Positions 1-12,709 of a DNA stretch of 64,000 bases are shown here, piece after piece (position 1 is the first letter of the stretch; each line of letters begins with the position of its first letter). The translations under genes and the position numbers were made by a program. The notes below the pieces were generated by a model. It worked only from the letters and a program-made list of their open reading frames with translations. It made no database searches and was not told the origin of the DNA. The DNA is from Boswellia sacra (taxonomy: Eukaryota > Streptophyta > Magnoliopsida > Sapindales > Burseraceae). The stretch lies in contig SNVD02013187.1 in assembly GCA_013180625.2 (NCBI GenBank), forward strand, positions 1 to 64,000, read 5' to 3'.

Positions 1-195
1 TTTGGCTACATGGTGGAAGACACTATGATCGATCCATTGTCTGATCTGACCGATGCATTTTCTGTTAATTTTCTTCCACTCTGCCTCTTTTTCTGTCTTC
101 GGTCTCTGCCCTTCAAATTCTATAGGGTCATATAGATCCTTACAACTGTAGTTGGTAGCAGTTAATTTTATCATGGCTCCGGATGATTCTTCCAT
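1..195 (-). pseudogene. Copia-type retrotransposon Gag, N-terminal part (runs off the window)
   Basis: Reading the minus strand from an ATG at 195, an open frame continues to base 1. It begins MEESSGAMIKLTATNYS and later contains CKDLYDPIEFEG and IRQWIDHSVFHHVAK. These are recognisable parts of the DUF4219/UBN2 Gag domain of plant Ty1/copia elements. The NYS motif is followed directly by CKDLYDP. Family members normally have about a dozen residues between them (a W-K-x-x-M-x-D-L type segment), so a short in-frame deletion is likely. The frame lies 757 bases downstream of the primer-binding site on the same strand, as expected for this element. The rest of the element is outside the window. 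Confidence 0.75.
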
Positions 196-951
196 TTTAG
201 AATAATTAATTCACTAAAATAGAAATTGAATTTCAAAAATCCGAGCCCACCGTTACGTCCAGAACGGTCAAAAATGGTGGAATAGCCTCTTCCGGGGCTC
301 AAAAATTCTTTTTATGCAATAAATACTAAGCTTGGAAATTCTAAGGACTAAACTGAAATTTTTTAAGGGTTAAACTGAATTTCAGAAACTAAAGGGGGTA
401 TAATGTCATTCATCAGAACTACAGGGGCCAAACGGATATTTCCTAAGGACTGAAATATAAATTTTAGAAATACAGGGGGTCAAAAATAATTACCTGGAAA
501 TACAGGGGGCAAAATGAAATTTTCCCTCAGATTTGCTGACGTGGCAGATGGGGTCCACTGTGATGACGTGGCGACACGTGTCTGATGACGTGGACTTGCT
601 GACGTGGTGAAGCTAACGTGGTAGTGATGACGTGGCGAAAATGGCGAAAAGCGCGCTGACGTGGCTGATTGCGTGGCGCTGACATGGGCCGTCTTCTTCC
701 TTGAGACGCGCGTGCAGCGCGTGAAGCGAGTGAAGCCCACTCGCAGTGCAGGTCGTCGGCGCGTGCGGCTTCTCTGGACGTCGTTTCGGTCGCTGAAAAT
801 TGCAAAATGATCGGCACGATGTCACGAACACACAGAACACTTCAAATTCGGAATTTGAAGACTTTCCGAAAAATCAAAATTTTTCAGAAACATGGGATGG
901 ATTTTCTCTGAATTTTTCCTCTCTGTTCTGACGTTCCAGGAGCTCAACGAG
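196..951 (-). other. Copia element 5' leader between primer-binding site and gag
   Basis: This 756-bp stretch lies between the primer-binding site and the gag ATG on the minus strand. It is GC-richer than the surroundings in its middle part (about 520-790) and carries a cluster of ACGT-core motifs. The open frames in it (for example minus 480-740) read only through repetitive ACGTCA/TGACGT sequence and resemble no protein, so I treat it as non-coding leader. Confidence 0.6.
537..664. promoter_or_regulatory. Cluster of TGACGTGG (ACGT-core, bZIP-type) motifs
   Basis: Six exact copies of TGACGTGG start at 537, 564, 586, 600, 628 and 657. A one-base variant TAACGTGG is at 614 and a G-box CACGTG at 575-580. 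TGACGTGG is a C-box/G-box hybrid bound by plant bZIP proteins (TGA, HY5, GBF and ABI5 classes). The motifs lie in the leader of the Copia element. Their role there is inference. Confidence 0.6.
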
Positions 952-963
952 GCTCTGATACCA
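952..963 (-). other. Copia primer-binding site (initiator tRNA-Met type)
   Basis: The minus strand reads TGGTATCAGAGC, complementary to the 3' end of initiator tRNA-Met. It sits two bases inside the end of the LTR (minus strand ...CCCCAACA). This fixes element orientation as minus and the inner LTR edge at 966. Confidence 0.85.
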
Positions 964-1175
964 CTTGTTGGGGATGCAATACAAACTCAGAACAGAATTT
1001 GGGAGAAAATTGACTTGTATTAACAGAGAAAATTAATGTACAATAATTACACAAAAACTCCCCTAAAACTTTCCTGAAGCTCAACCTGGCTCTCTAACAC
1101 TCAGAACTCTCTTGGTTCTAATTCCTGAACTCTCTCTGGAGTTTCTCTAATGCATAAACAAGGCAGAATTCGTCC

Positions 1176-1185
1176 CATATTTATA
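1176..1185 (-). promoter_or_regulatory. Copia LTR TATA box
   Basis: The minus strand reads TATAAATATG, about 210 bp upstream of the inner LTR edge. It is a good plant TATA box in the expected place for the LTR promoter. Confidence 0.55.
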
Positions 1186-1301
1186 GGAAAAATTCTGCAT
1201 ACAATTTCAAATCAATTTGGCCACTACCTTTGACTTTCAAAATGGGAGGTGCCTAACTAATTTGACTATCAATGTATTCACATGAGAGGGATTCTGAAAG
1301 C

Positions 1302-1369
1302 CATGCATGTCATGCATGAGCTCATCAGAATTCTAGAACTCATGCATGTCATGCATGAGCTCATCAGAA
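1302..1369. repeat. Two copies of a 29-bp repeat with four RY (CATGCATG) motifs
   Basis: Identical 29-bp copies lie at 1302-1330 and 1341-1369. Each carries CATGCATG twice. CATGCATG is the RY element bound by B3-domain regulators of seed maturation (ABI3, FUS3, LEC2). The pair lies about 115-195 bp upstream of the LTR TATA box on the minus strand, a typical enhancer position. Activity is inferred. Confidence 0.65.
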
Positions 1370-1382
1370 ACTTTCCGAAGCA

Positions 1383-3517
1383 TTCTCATTAATATGTTGG
1401 AATTAATTTAGTCATTAAGCTGATCCGTCTTCATTCGGGAATAATGCTTCCTAAATCCAAGTCCAACCCGGTGATAGATAACTTGATTATGCTCGCCAGA
1501 TCACTTTGTTTGCATCCAAAACTCGAAGTCATACTATTGAAATTTCGAATTAAAGAAATGTACTTTTGATAAGATCTAGCAGGGAAGGAGAGACAATGCA
1601 CCTACAGGAAATCAAATTATTGACTAATATAATATCCAACTTAAGAGAATTTAAAAAAACAAGAATAATTGTCAATCGATATAATTAATTTGGAAACTGT
1701 GGCTCCTACTAGTCAATGAGAAAGCCCATTTGGCAATGATGATTAACATGATTCTTCTTCCAGCGCCAAACTGCTTCACGCTGAATATGAGTCTTTCTTT
1801 TTCACATTAGTTTCCATTTCTCTTAAAATTTGTCTATCGTATTCTACTGCTATATAAGATCTTGTATTAGTCTATAAGTCTTCTGTCTTCTTAATCAAGT
1901 CGATTTATTTTAGATGAAAGACGTTTATGTGAAACGATTGGCTCTCCGCGCAACCAATAACATTATGGATATATGGAAATTAAACAGTAAAAGAATCTAA
2001 AAAATTAAAAAACAATAATAAATTAGCTAAGTTACGAAATTGAACATATATATCTTTGAATTTGAAGTTCTAGTGAAAGAAATTATTGGCACTTTGTAAA
2101 GTCCTGACAAAGTAACACAAATTCAATCTATCTATTATTAAAAGCAGCTCAACCATATATTTTGTACACAGATAACACTGCTACCTGTATCAATTATATC
2201 CTGGAAAGCTCTTAGACCTTCTGATGATGAGGCTGTTCATGGCAGCCACCCAGTGGGATATCCTCCATCAATGACAGATTGCTTTTTATAGCTTTCTTTT
2301 GAACTTGGAAGCTTTTCTAGTAGTACTAGCTAGCCTTTGAAATTCTAGTGAATAAATTTATATATATTTTGATTAATATGCTCTTGATACGGGCCATGCA
2401 TGTCCTCCGCTTATCATGGACTTGAAGAATTGTTTAACTAGCGAGTCAAAAACCACAATCAGCATTGAAGATTTCAACGCTTCTAATGAATTAACTGTGT
2501 GAAATAGTTTCCAATTTCTCAGCTTTATAGTCTATCATGCTTGTGCATGAAATAATAGGTTATGCGCTAATGATATAAAGTCTTATGTTATATAATTTTT
2601 CTTATTTGAACTACTTTAATTTAGGTTGTGGAAGATAATTTTAAATATTAATTATAAGCTCAAATACAATATGTTTTGTAAAAGTTGTACACAATATAGA
2701 TGCAAGATTTACTATACAATATTTCTACAATGTATGGTCAAAATCAAATCACATTTCTTGGTTGGATTTAAGTTAGATGATAACATGATATATACGATAT
2801 AGTTTAGACTGCAATAAAAGAATATATAAGGTTAAAAGGTGTCACATGTTTTGATTGGAATTAGAGAGATGCTGGCCAAATCCCAAAAAATTATTGATTT
2901 CCGGATGAGGAAATCTCATCTCATCTTGTTGCAGCAATCAAGCAAGGCTTGAAAATTGAACAGAATGTTGACTGCCAATTTTCCTATCATGAACTGTGGG
3001 CCTAGATTGATGCTGCTTTGGACAACCTGAGTTATATATTTACTGCCCTAATTTTTTATTTCTCCCGTTTTAACAATATCTCAAAATAGATTTCTTCCAA
3101 TCATCTGTATACCTGTATCCAATAAAATTTATCATAACCATTATTTCATATAAAAATAATCAATCATGCCATGAGTGTCGATAAATTTAAAAGAAGAAAA
3201 ATGAGTACTAATATAATAGAATTTGTACATAGAAATTATGAGACCTCCTCATATACTAATCACACCTGAGTTTTTTTTGACCAATCAAAAGTTATATATA
3301 TATATAAAGGTGACTGAATTCATGGGCAACAAAATTAATTTGTCAGCATATTGAAGAGATCTCATAGCCCACAGAATACTTAGAATCTTAGCAAAAATAA
3401 AAATATAGTTTAAGGTCCACTAGTGACTAATAATTCACACAAATTAATATATAAAGTTCTGAAAGTGGGAAAACTTTTTGCATGTTTGATAATGGTGAAA
3501 TTAGTCATCATCATCAT
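1383..3517. other. Intergenic DNA without recognisable genes
   Basis: AT-rich sequence downstream of the bHLH gene. I see no ORF of note, no tRNA-like cloverleaf and no transposon terminus that I can support. Confidence 0.5.
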
Positions 3518-4822
3518 CTAAATTAAAGCTGCCTCTACTTGAATTCTACCCAACATTTCGTAAGCAGCAGCTGCGATCTCATTCACTGAACTTAGCTGAC
3601 AATCTTCTTCAATCTGTTATACCAAAAGCAAACACATATAATTATTACTTGCATTATTAATAATCTTCATCATAAATAAATGTATAACAACCTGGTTTAA
3701 AAGCTCTAACTTAACAAAATGTAAGCATAATTATCACTTGATTATTGAAAACAAATACTGGAAATTACTAAAGTTTCTAAGTTGATATAACCTTAACACT
3801 GAAAGAGTAGAGAATCATCTGATCAGAAGTTGTGACATTAACATGAAGGACATTAAGGCCAAGAGAGTGCAAGCCGGTGACTATCTTGAGGAGCTGTTTA
3901 GGCTGTCTTTTTGACAGTATTTTGAGGTTGGCATGAGTTTCTACCATTGTTACTTCAACATCAGCAATGGCAGACTGCAGGTTCTGGGCCATTGACTTAT
4001 CTCTAGAGTTGCTTTGCGGGGGATTTGAGCAAGTTGAGTATTGAGGAAAGGTAAAAAAGCCCGAGAAAAGAGAGCTGAAATTGGCTTCAGGTTGTTGCAT
4101 TTGCTTTTGGACTTCAAGGGATTGAAGGAGTTGCTCAAGCTCCTTCACATAGTTAATAGCTCCTCCAACGATTGATGCTTGGTCACCCTGCACAAAATCA
4201 TTCAACTTCATCATTTGAATTAAAAAAAAAGGAAGAATAGTGATTTATGCTGATCAGATTTTGCCTAAAAAGAACAAAAATACTTTAACTGCTTTTCTTT
4301 GTTTTTGATGACAAATGTTAATGGTTATATAGTGGAGAGAGCAAAGTTTACCCTTTGGATATAAGAGGGTGGCATGAGAGAGCGAAGCACAGCAAGATAG
4401 TCATTCATTTGCTTTCTTCTATTGCGTTCAACAGCAATGTGAGTCATCCTCTGATTCTCAACTTCTTCTTTGTTCTTGGTGGTTTTGGTTCGTCGTCTCT
4501 TTCGCCGGCCCGACGATGAGTTTGCTGCCGGACCTTTCCCCGGATCAGGGAACTCTCCACCAAAGAATCCATCAAAGTTCCCACTAGAGCAAGTGTTGGT
4601 CATACTATGCTGCATCATTGAAGAAAGTGAAGAGTCTGAATTCACATTAACCAAATTACCAAAGCCTCCACCACTTTGCGGAAAGGATGGATTATAATTA
4701 GCTACTTCTTCGAAACCAAAGCCACAGCTACTCCATGGTGGTGCTGTCCCTCCAAAAGTAGGCAAATCCTTGAAGCCATAGCTAAAGGGGTCTTGTTGAA
4801 AAACAACAGCTTCTAGCGCCAT
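3518..4822 (-). CDS. bHLH transcription factor, subgroup Ia (bHLH94/96-like)
   Basis: Three exons on the minus strand: 4822-4352, 4187-3792 and 3613-3518. Donors are AGG|GTAAAC and AAG|GTTATA; acceptors are GTGCAG and AACAG. The joined frame gives 320 aa. The N-terminus [16 protein letters not shown] is the signature start of the bHLH94/96 group. A basic patch GRRKRRR (105-111) precedes the basic region, in which H128, E132 and R136 form the H-E-R set that reads E-box/G-box DNA. The HLH runs to about 180 and is interrupted by intron 1 after SYIQR (157). The C-terminal part, about 220-300, is the ACT-like dimerisation domain. Subgroup Ia also includes SPCH, MUTE and FAMA, but this N-terminus points away from those three. 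It acts in the nucleus; targets are unknown. A (GA)n tract lies about 250 bp upstream. I am sure of the family, not of the exact orthologue. Confidence 0.9.
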
Positions 4823-5062
4823 TGTCTCTCTCAGTGTTTGCTAGCTCTCTCACTGACAAGTAAACAGAATGAACATACAAAACCTAGCTAGACTATTGTG
4901 CTTTAGCCAATTAAAACACAACTAACAACAAATCACTTGGAACAAACTCAAACTTTTGGCTTCTCTTATGCCCTGATCTCCACTCTCTCTTCCCCCTTTT
5001 AAAGTGTTTAATCTGCTATTATATCCACACATCAAGTTGCACGAGAGATCTTGTTTAGCTGT

Positions 5063-5096
<34 letters not shown>

Positions 5097-8000
5097 TTCT
5101 CTTGTATATTTTATGAGTATAAACATGTATATAATAAATGTTACATGTTCTTAACTCCCTTGGGTTGTGTTCTTTTGCTTCATTGACACCACAAGTATAT
5201 ATATAATATAATAAAACAAATAATATTAGAAAAGTATTTATGTTAGTCTTAGATTACTACAATTAAAACATTTTTTTGTCAGTTTGGATCAATGTAAAAA
5301 AAAAAAAAATACCTTTCAATTTCTATAGAATTTATGATTGTTTTTATGACTTGAAAATGAAAGCTCCGATGCTTTCCTCTCACCTAGGGTCTAATATTCC
5401 CTTGATTGGTAATAATGGTACCTATATGTGTGCATGTATGGCAAACGAACGAGATGAGAGAGATGAGAAGGTGACAAAATGGGAAAAGAAAGGCAGAGAA
5501 ATTGCAAGGAAAAAGTATATGTAAGTCAGCAGTGTGTCCGCCAGGAAAGAATCAATGAAGCTACACAAACAAAATTCAAGGGGGAGCAGTCTCTGGAATC
5601 ATATACCATAAAGACTAAGTTTCTCACTTTCCAAGATCTATTTTAATTTACTTGCAACAACAGCACATGTGTCTGCCTTTTCTGATTTGAGTTTAACACC
5701 CTTCCAGGATCTTCCTTTTTTATCACTTTTTTTTAATATTATTTCTATAATATAATTTTTTTATGCTAACCCCATTTCGATAAAACATTCCTAGCTATAG
5801 CTTGGCTTATTCTCCTGAGTGCACCTATATAATATAATGGATATATATTAATATAGATATGGTATGTATGAGAACCAATTAATTTTGCCCATTAATTATA
5901 TTTTTGGTTAAAGATTAATTGGTCTTTGCCCACATTGAGAAAATCACACTCTAGGTTAATTAGGTTGTCATTGTATGGTGAAATGTGAATCTTTAATCAT
6001 TTAAAAGAATTTCATTTTTTTAAAAAAATAATGTCAATTTCGAATATTTAATTCGAAACAGTGCGACACTACTCAGAGAGAAATACAAATTGCGTAGATT
6101 TGCTTGTGTGCTGATATGATAGTCAAAGGCTGTAGACAACTAATATCAAACCTACTTGGCCCAGATAGCCAAACGATATAATAATTTTTCTGGAGAAAAC
6201 TAATCAAACTACCAAGTATTTCGGTTTGTTTTCATTATATTCCTCCACTTTTTTTGCAAAGATCATACCAAGATTAATAATTAAATAGCAACCATTTGAT
6301 CTCAGAAGAAGAACAGCCAGGGACAGATCAGGTGTATCTAACTGCCAATCTTTGAACGTATCGCATTTGTCATTGTTTATGAGATACGGTGTTGTTGTAG
6401 TCTTAAAGAAGATGCAAACTAGCAATTTTCTTAATAAATTTCGGGTCAAGGGTACTGTAGCAGGTGGCATGTTGCTTCACCGTACTGTATATTGATGTGC
6501 AATTTCTTGATGACTCTTGATTTGTACTAGGTTCTTGTTTTGCAATTAACATAAATTACTGCTGATGTCCATAAACATTTTTGTAAAAAATTCCAACTTG
6601 AATACGTGTGTTAAAAAGAACAAAATTTTGTTAGAGATTGTAATGCCATTCCCTGTTGAACAATATCTTGTCACAGAGTGAATTGTCAAGGAAGATCTCT
6701 TCTCTGGTGGAGCTTTTCCAAAACATAAACTAAAATTTTCTTTGTACACACACACACTCTCAGTACAAGCCGTTTAGCTAGGTTTCAAGAGGTGCATTTG
6801 CAAATTGATTGTTGGAAATTAATTAAATATATATATTCTAGTATAAATAATAAATACCAAGTGGAGGCAACAAAGAAAAGCAAAGAGCATCCATTGCATT
6901 AATTAATTTCAAAAACAATCACAAGCATTCATCCAGTAAGACGATAATTTTGTCCTTCATACAAATTGCTTATAAAAGTCAATAGGAGCTTCATAAAATT
7001 AAAGTCAGGGATCGAAGAAACTGATCTGAGGAAGTTTTTGTAACAATTTTTTTTAAAAAAGTATAACAAACCTTTATCGGTGTCTAAAATATTTAATTAA
7101 CCTATATAATAAAAAAAAAATTAGCATAGCCTTTCGTTGCTTTACAATTTCCCAAGCCTATCAATTAGCTAGTTATTTGCGCCATCCGTACCAAAATGAT
7201 TTGGCATTAAGCGATCAGAAAATTAATTAGCTATGGCTAAGTTTGTCATTAGTTAAGATTAAACTTTAGTTAATATTGTTTATATATTTAATTACGTGGA
7301 TGATCAGGGAACAACCATGTTATATGCATGCCTACTTGACCATTGCAAATTTTGAGAGATCGAGACTCTAGGCTAGCTAGCTGGAGTCATCTATGGCAAA
7401 ACCACGGATTTGTTAAGAGCTTTCGTTTGATTAACTTAATTAAAAACTTGTTTAGCTGGTAGTCTGGTATTAGGAAGAGGTATATTATATAATCTTTGCA
7501 AACAGTAGTTGCGGCCCTTAGATTCTCTTACCTATCATTATATTTTTATTTTATTTCATTTTTTTTTAAATTTTAGTACTACTAATTAGAGGGATTAATT
7601 AACTTATATGTCTTTCCTTACCGTTAATTTATTTGTTGTTAATGCTTTACAGAAATGGAGAAACATAACCAAGTTGAGTGTTTTTTATTTACTTTTAATA
7701 AAACTCTAATTTTTTTTTTCTAACCAAATTCGATGTTAAGTAAAAAAAAATTTCCTAACAGAGATAAGTGTTAGATAACTCTAGATAATGTTTCATTGCT
7801 AGACTCAACATGTCTATCTAAAATAGATACGTTCAAAACTATCGAGGAATGTTTAATAACTTGTTTAAAAAGATATTTTTATTTCTTAAAATTGAATTAG
7901 ATTAGACTACAAAACAGAAAGATTTGACTAAAATTTAAAAAAGAAAAAAGAAAAAGAAACTCTCCCACCTTCTAATCTAAGAAGAATACTTCAATATGTA

Positions 8001-11000
8001 GTCTTATCTTATAAAAATTTTCAATTAAATGAATAATATATTATTGATTGGATTGATTAAAAAATCTTGTACATAATGTGTTTTAATGAAACAACTCCAC
8101 AAGAGCCTACTATTGTAGCACTGGCATGCATGTAGGCGTATATACAATACAAATATAGGAGTAGGGAGTATATTCTTGTCGGCAATTACAGGAAATTGTG
8201 AATTTCTCTGAGTTTTCAAACAATTAACCACGCAGAAACCAAGAGATAGGCTAAAGAATGAAAATGCTTAGCTCACCACATTCCGACAATTATGCTATTA
8301 TTACTATGCATGCATAGTTACGTTGCATTTCCCAATCTGAGATCTCTTGGTATATATATTAAAGTTCATATTATTTATTGAATGTTGTGCTTGCTTAAGC
8401 AACTATTTCCCAAGCTAACACTCTCTTCAAAGCTGCATTGATTTGGCCATTCGGCAGAGAAATTAAATAGAAGACTATACATAATGGACATAAATTTGCT
8501 TGCTTTTTTCTGCTCTATTGTATGCATTCGTCTACCTAAGGTTTACTGTTCATTTCTCTATAGATTTCCTTTATGATCAGAATCGTACTTTCCTTCCTGA
8601 AAAGAAAATTCAATGACAGGAAGCACCGAGAAAGTTTTGCTTCTTTTCTTGTTATAACTAAGCTTTAAATCAAAACTACGAGCCATGCATGCAATTTTGA
8701 ATAGATATATCTGTATGCAACACAATTTTTTTAATATAAATTACGCCAGTGTTGCTCTTGCTATGTACAATTATTGGAGTAACATTTCATTTTTTTTAAT
8801 TCCTGTTAAATTGTACAAATTGGAGTTCCCTTCTTTGTTCTAATGCATATTCATATTATGTCATAAAATGTGTAAAGTACTATAATAATATTGACATATA
8901 TTAGTTTAAAAAATTGACAGTATAGAACATTAAAATAAATGAATAAACTTTTGTATGATACATATCATATAAACCTTCTATATAAAGAAGGAAGAGATAA
9001 GAAACAGATCAGTCAGAAGCCATGAAATTCTCTCTTGTAGACAAAGGGAGAGAATATATGACAGATGGAATAAGAAAGAGACAAGGTGAATAGTTTTAGT
9101 TAATTATGTTTATTGTTATGGTGGTTGCCACTTAGCAATCTTATTGGGTGACCAATTTCATTATAACGATACACCATGAATTGATGATGTTTAATTAGTT
9201 TATAGTGTTGTCTCATATGAACATATTCTTAAATTTTATTACGGAGATATAATTTACATCAAAATAAATTTCAAATTGGATTCACTAAATTTTTTAAAAA
9301 TTAATTTCAGCCCTCGGAAAAGTTTTCTGTCAACGCCACGTACTGAATGAGATCACAAGTAAAATGTCATATATATTAACGATAATAGAACAAATTAGAT
9401 CATGTTTTTGCTAAGCAAATATATTGCAAATAATATATATGAATATGTATTATAAATCTACGATCTACATTCAAGCAAGTCACGTCTTGTGATATCGATG
9501 TGAACAATAATTGGGAAGACACAACCTATACATCTAACTAGCTAGTAGTAATATAATAACGAGTATCTATAAATTCCTATGCATGTGAAGCTACGTCCCC
9601 GCTGCCTTCCCCTTCACATTTCTACCTTAATTCTTACACCAATTCCAGAAATATAAACTAATTAGAAACTAATTTTTTTTTTTTTTTAAGAAATATGTGT
9701 GTATATGATCCTATGTCATGTCTCTTCCTGCACGCAGTTCTGTGTGCATCGGTGACCGATCGATTCTTGAGCTCTAATTGCATGTGAATATATAAAAGAA
9801 ATTAAACTAAGCTCTAATTTGTTATAATAGATATGTGTGTGTGTGTATGTATAATAATGATATGATCATTAACACACATAAAACCATGCGTATTCTGATC
9901 CATCATAAGCATTCCTCTGAAAGAGACATTACATCGTTTAACAAGGGTGAGGAAGAGCAAATTCATTTAACTTCTGAAACAGGTTGTTAATTGTCGACAG
10001 GATCATGTAATTGGTAGGGGCCTGGCAGGGTTGAACTTTCGTTAGATTAGTTTGAGCATGAGGGACCCTCTTGCCTCACTCTCTTTTACGTGTAGACATG
10101 CTTATACAAGATTAGACGAGAGGAGTTTGTCTGGCTCGCTTGGACAAAGCATCTTGTCAGTTCTTCTTTATGGCCAGTCCCACTCTCACAAGTGCTTAAT
10201 TGATCTATCATCATCATCATCTTCCTGGCTATCTTACAATATCTGTATTCGTGTTGCATTCATGTCAGGATCCTTCTCCTGCACCGAACAAAACCCAAAA
10301 TCAACCCGTTGAGTCCCAGTTTTCACGGGTGTTTTCTCAGCATAATTCTTGGCCGATTGCGGCCAAATTTCAATTGTATTTCAATGTAAATATCTCAAAT
10401 AACAACCAACACAAAGTAAATATTGTGAACATCCTTTCACCTTCATGATTTGTTTTGTTGGGATTATAATGAAATAATCAAATAACTCATCAACCACAAA
10501 TTGCAATAAGCAGATAGAGCGTTAGAATTTAACATCGTTCCGATTCTTGAATTTCCCCTTTAACAACTTATTTTCTAGTTCCACCAACCACATTATAGTT
10601 GGATTCGTATTCTAAATGGATTCTAATATCCTAATTAATTGATAATCATCGATCCATCAATTTTCCTAATTAAATTAATTAGGACCCTATCATGTTTTTC
10701 AATTTCATGTAGACGTCCTTCACCCAAAATGCATTCTTTATTTGAAGAGACATATATAAGAATTATAAACCGATGAATCTCATTTGTCAGTGATGCAAAT
10801 TTCACATATTCACTAGTATGTGTAACAAACAAAATAGTACTAGTGTTATGAGCTATCAATGGCAGCAGCTGCAAGTGGGATTTGATATTATGTTGAAAGA
10901 TGATAATTTTTAACTTCAAGAGTACTCTATGAAGGAGAGGACAATAGAGAGGTGTTTAAATTGTTTGCATTTGAGTATATAGCACTTAATTTTATCGACT

Positions 11001-12033
11001 TGAATAAGATATAGTGTTAGGGGTTCTCATCCCTTTTATAGGACTCAAAAAAAGGCTTCTACAAATTAATTTTCGACTATATAGATATATACCTCTCTCA
11101 TTAATCCTTGATTGATCCAAAAAAATTTCTTCTTAATTGAGAAATTCCTACGCAAGATTTGAATCGGAATCACATTGTTGTTGTTGTTTTTTTTTTTTTT
11201 TTGTGTATATGATGATCAATAATATTATCATATAAATAGAGAGTATGCTGAAAGGAAAACAAAAAAGAATTATATTACTTTTTCCAGGGAAATTCAAACG
11301 AGTAACCTTACGGGAACTTTTTTTTTTTTTGCTTAAAAAGAAAAAAACAAATAAGAGCATAATAAAAATTCTTCTGAGATAAAATAAAATTTTCTATTAT
11401 AATTAATTAACATTTTCAACCCAAGTTTTTTATCCTACATGAAAGAGAGAAGCTTTTAGTCATCAAGTACGCCGATTTGATAAATTGAACATCATACACG
11501 AGCCTATGAATATTTTAATTCCCCCCAACTCTTTTGTTTCAATAGATTCACATTTCAACTTGCATTTTTTTTTCCATTATTTAACTTAAATTTTTGTCCA
11601 AATTGTATATTGTTAACTAACATAAAAGGAACATCGTAAGTTGAGATTGAGAAGAATATATATAATTTTATTTATATGTGTCATTTGGGACCCCATTAGA
11701 GTTCTAGGGACAATCCTGTCCCACTACTCTATAATTTTCTTAAAATTAATGACTAACTAATTAAAAAGACTAGTTGTGCAGGTTGGTTCTTGGATTAATT
11801 ATTCATTTTTCTAAAATATTTCATCCTAACGATGGACAGATTGCCTCTAAGTTAAGGAATTCCCATTCTCCTAGCTTATAAATATATAGAAATTAATTAC
11901 TGAGAATTGAGAAAGGAATCAATGAAGCAAAGTTAACATATTGTTGTTAATTTTAGTTATTTTTTCAAGTGGAATGTTAAATTAGTTTATATACCTTATA
12001 TTCTTACTAAACAAATCACAAGAACGCTATTTA
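4823..12033. other. Bhlh promoter and long AT-rich intergenic region
   Basis: The first few hundred bases hold the bHLH promoter (TTTAAAAG on the minus strand near 5000 is a possible TATA box). The rest is AT-rich with homopolymer runs (for example near 9670, 11190 and 11320) and short simple repeats. The few ORFs are low-complexity and unsupported. No gene is recognised. Confidence 0.5.
5072..5096. repeat. (GA)n microsatellite upstream of the bHLH gene
   Basis: About 12 GA units lie 250-275 bp upstream of the bHLH start codon. GA/CT tracts of this type are frequent near plant promoters and can bind BBR/BPC proteins. A role here is inference. Confidence 0.8.
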
Positions 12034-12706
12034 GGGGCTGATTGTTTTTTCATATGAAGTTTGAATTTTACTGATCTCAGGTTTCAGACTTTTTTACAAT
12101 GATTATTTTTTTAGACTGAACAATTTTTCTCAGATAATTATATCTAAATAAAAAAACTATATTTTTTAGCTTTTATTGGAATGGGGAAAGATCTAAATTG
12201 ATTATCTATTTTTATGTTTTAAAATACCTTTGATAATTTTAATTAATTCCTATTTGTAAATTCTTTACATCTTTTTCCTAATCTTAAACTCTTTCATGTT
12301 TTTTAATTAGTCTATTGTTAAAATAATTTTTTGAATACTCATTTGTTATTTTTTAATTATGTAGTAATTAAAAAATTGTTCATATTTTGTGCGAGACACA
12401 TTAATTAACAATGTAGTTTTTTACTGGCACTATAGTATATTAATTTTGATTTTATTATTTTGATTATCTACAGATATTAATATAACATATACAATGTATA
12501 ATACATAAAATACTAAATAAGGGCATTTATATCAAATTATTAGCTTTCAGATGTTTTTAGTCATTAAAAACAAACAATTTAAGACTTATTATCATATCTT
12601 AAAAATAAAAATCAAACATATTATTCAGACATTTATATTCATACCCATTTAGATTTCAGTTAAATTCAGATCTATTCAAATTTTAGATAAAAAAATAATG
12701 GCCCCA
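12034..12706. mobile_element. PIF/Harbinger (Tourist)-like non-autonomous element
   Basis: The left end GGGGCTGATTG and the right end, read on the minus strand as GGGGCCATTATT, form imperfect terminal inverted repeats. The similarity continues inward (both arms reach AAGTTTGAAT / AAATTTGAAT). TTA lies on both sides (12031-12033 and 12707-12709), with one extra base at the right end. This matches the TWA target preference of PIF/Harbinger elements. No transposase ORF is present. The interior is AT-rich. Confidence 0.5.
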
Positions 12707-12709
12707 TTA

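Larger units (their letters stand above)
966..1382 (-). repeat. Copia 5' LTR
   Basis: On the minus strand this LTR ends in CCAACA directly before the primer-binding site. The outer edge is approximate. The nearest TG start on the minus strand is at 1382, but no second LTR or target duplication is in the window to confirm it. It contains a TATA box (1176-1185) and two copies of a 29-bp repeat rich in CATGCATG. Confidence 0.6.

Noticed and set aside
10020..10450. Possible microRNA precursor or small ORF gene
   Set aside because: No convincing long hairpin or known miRNA sequence; the ORFs have no family features.
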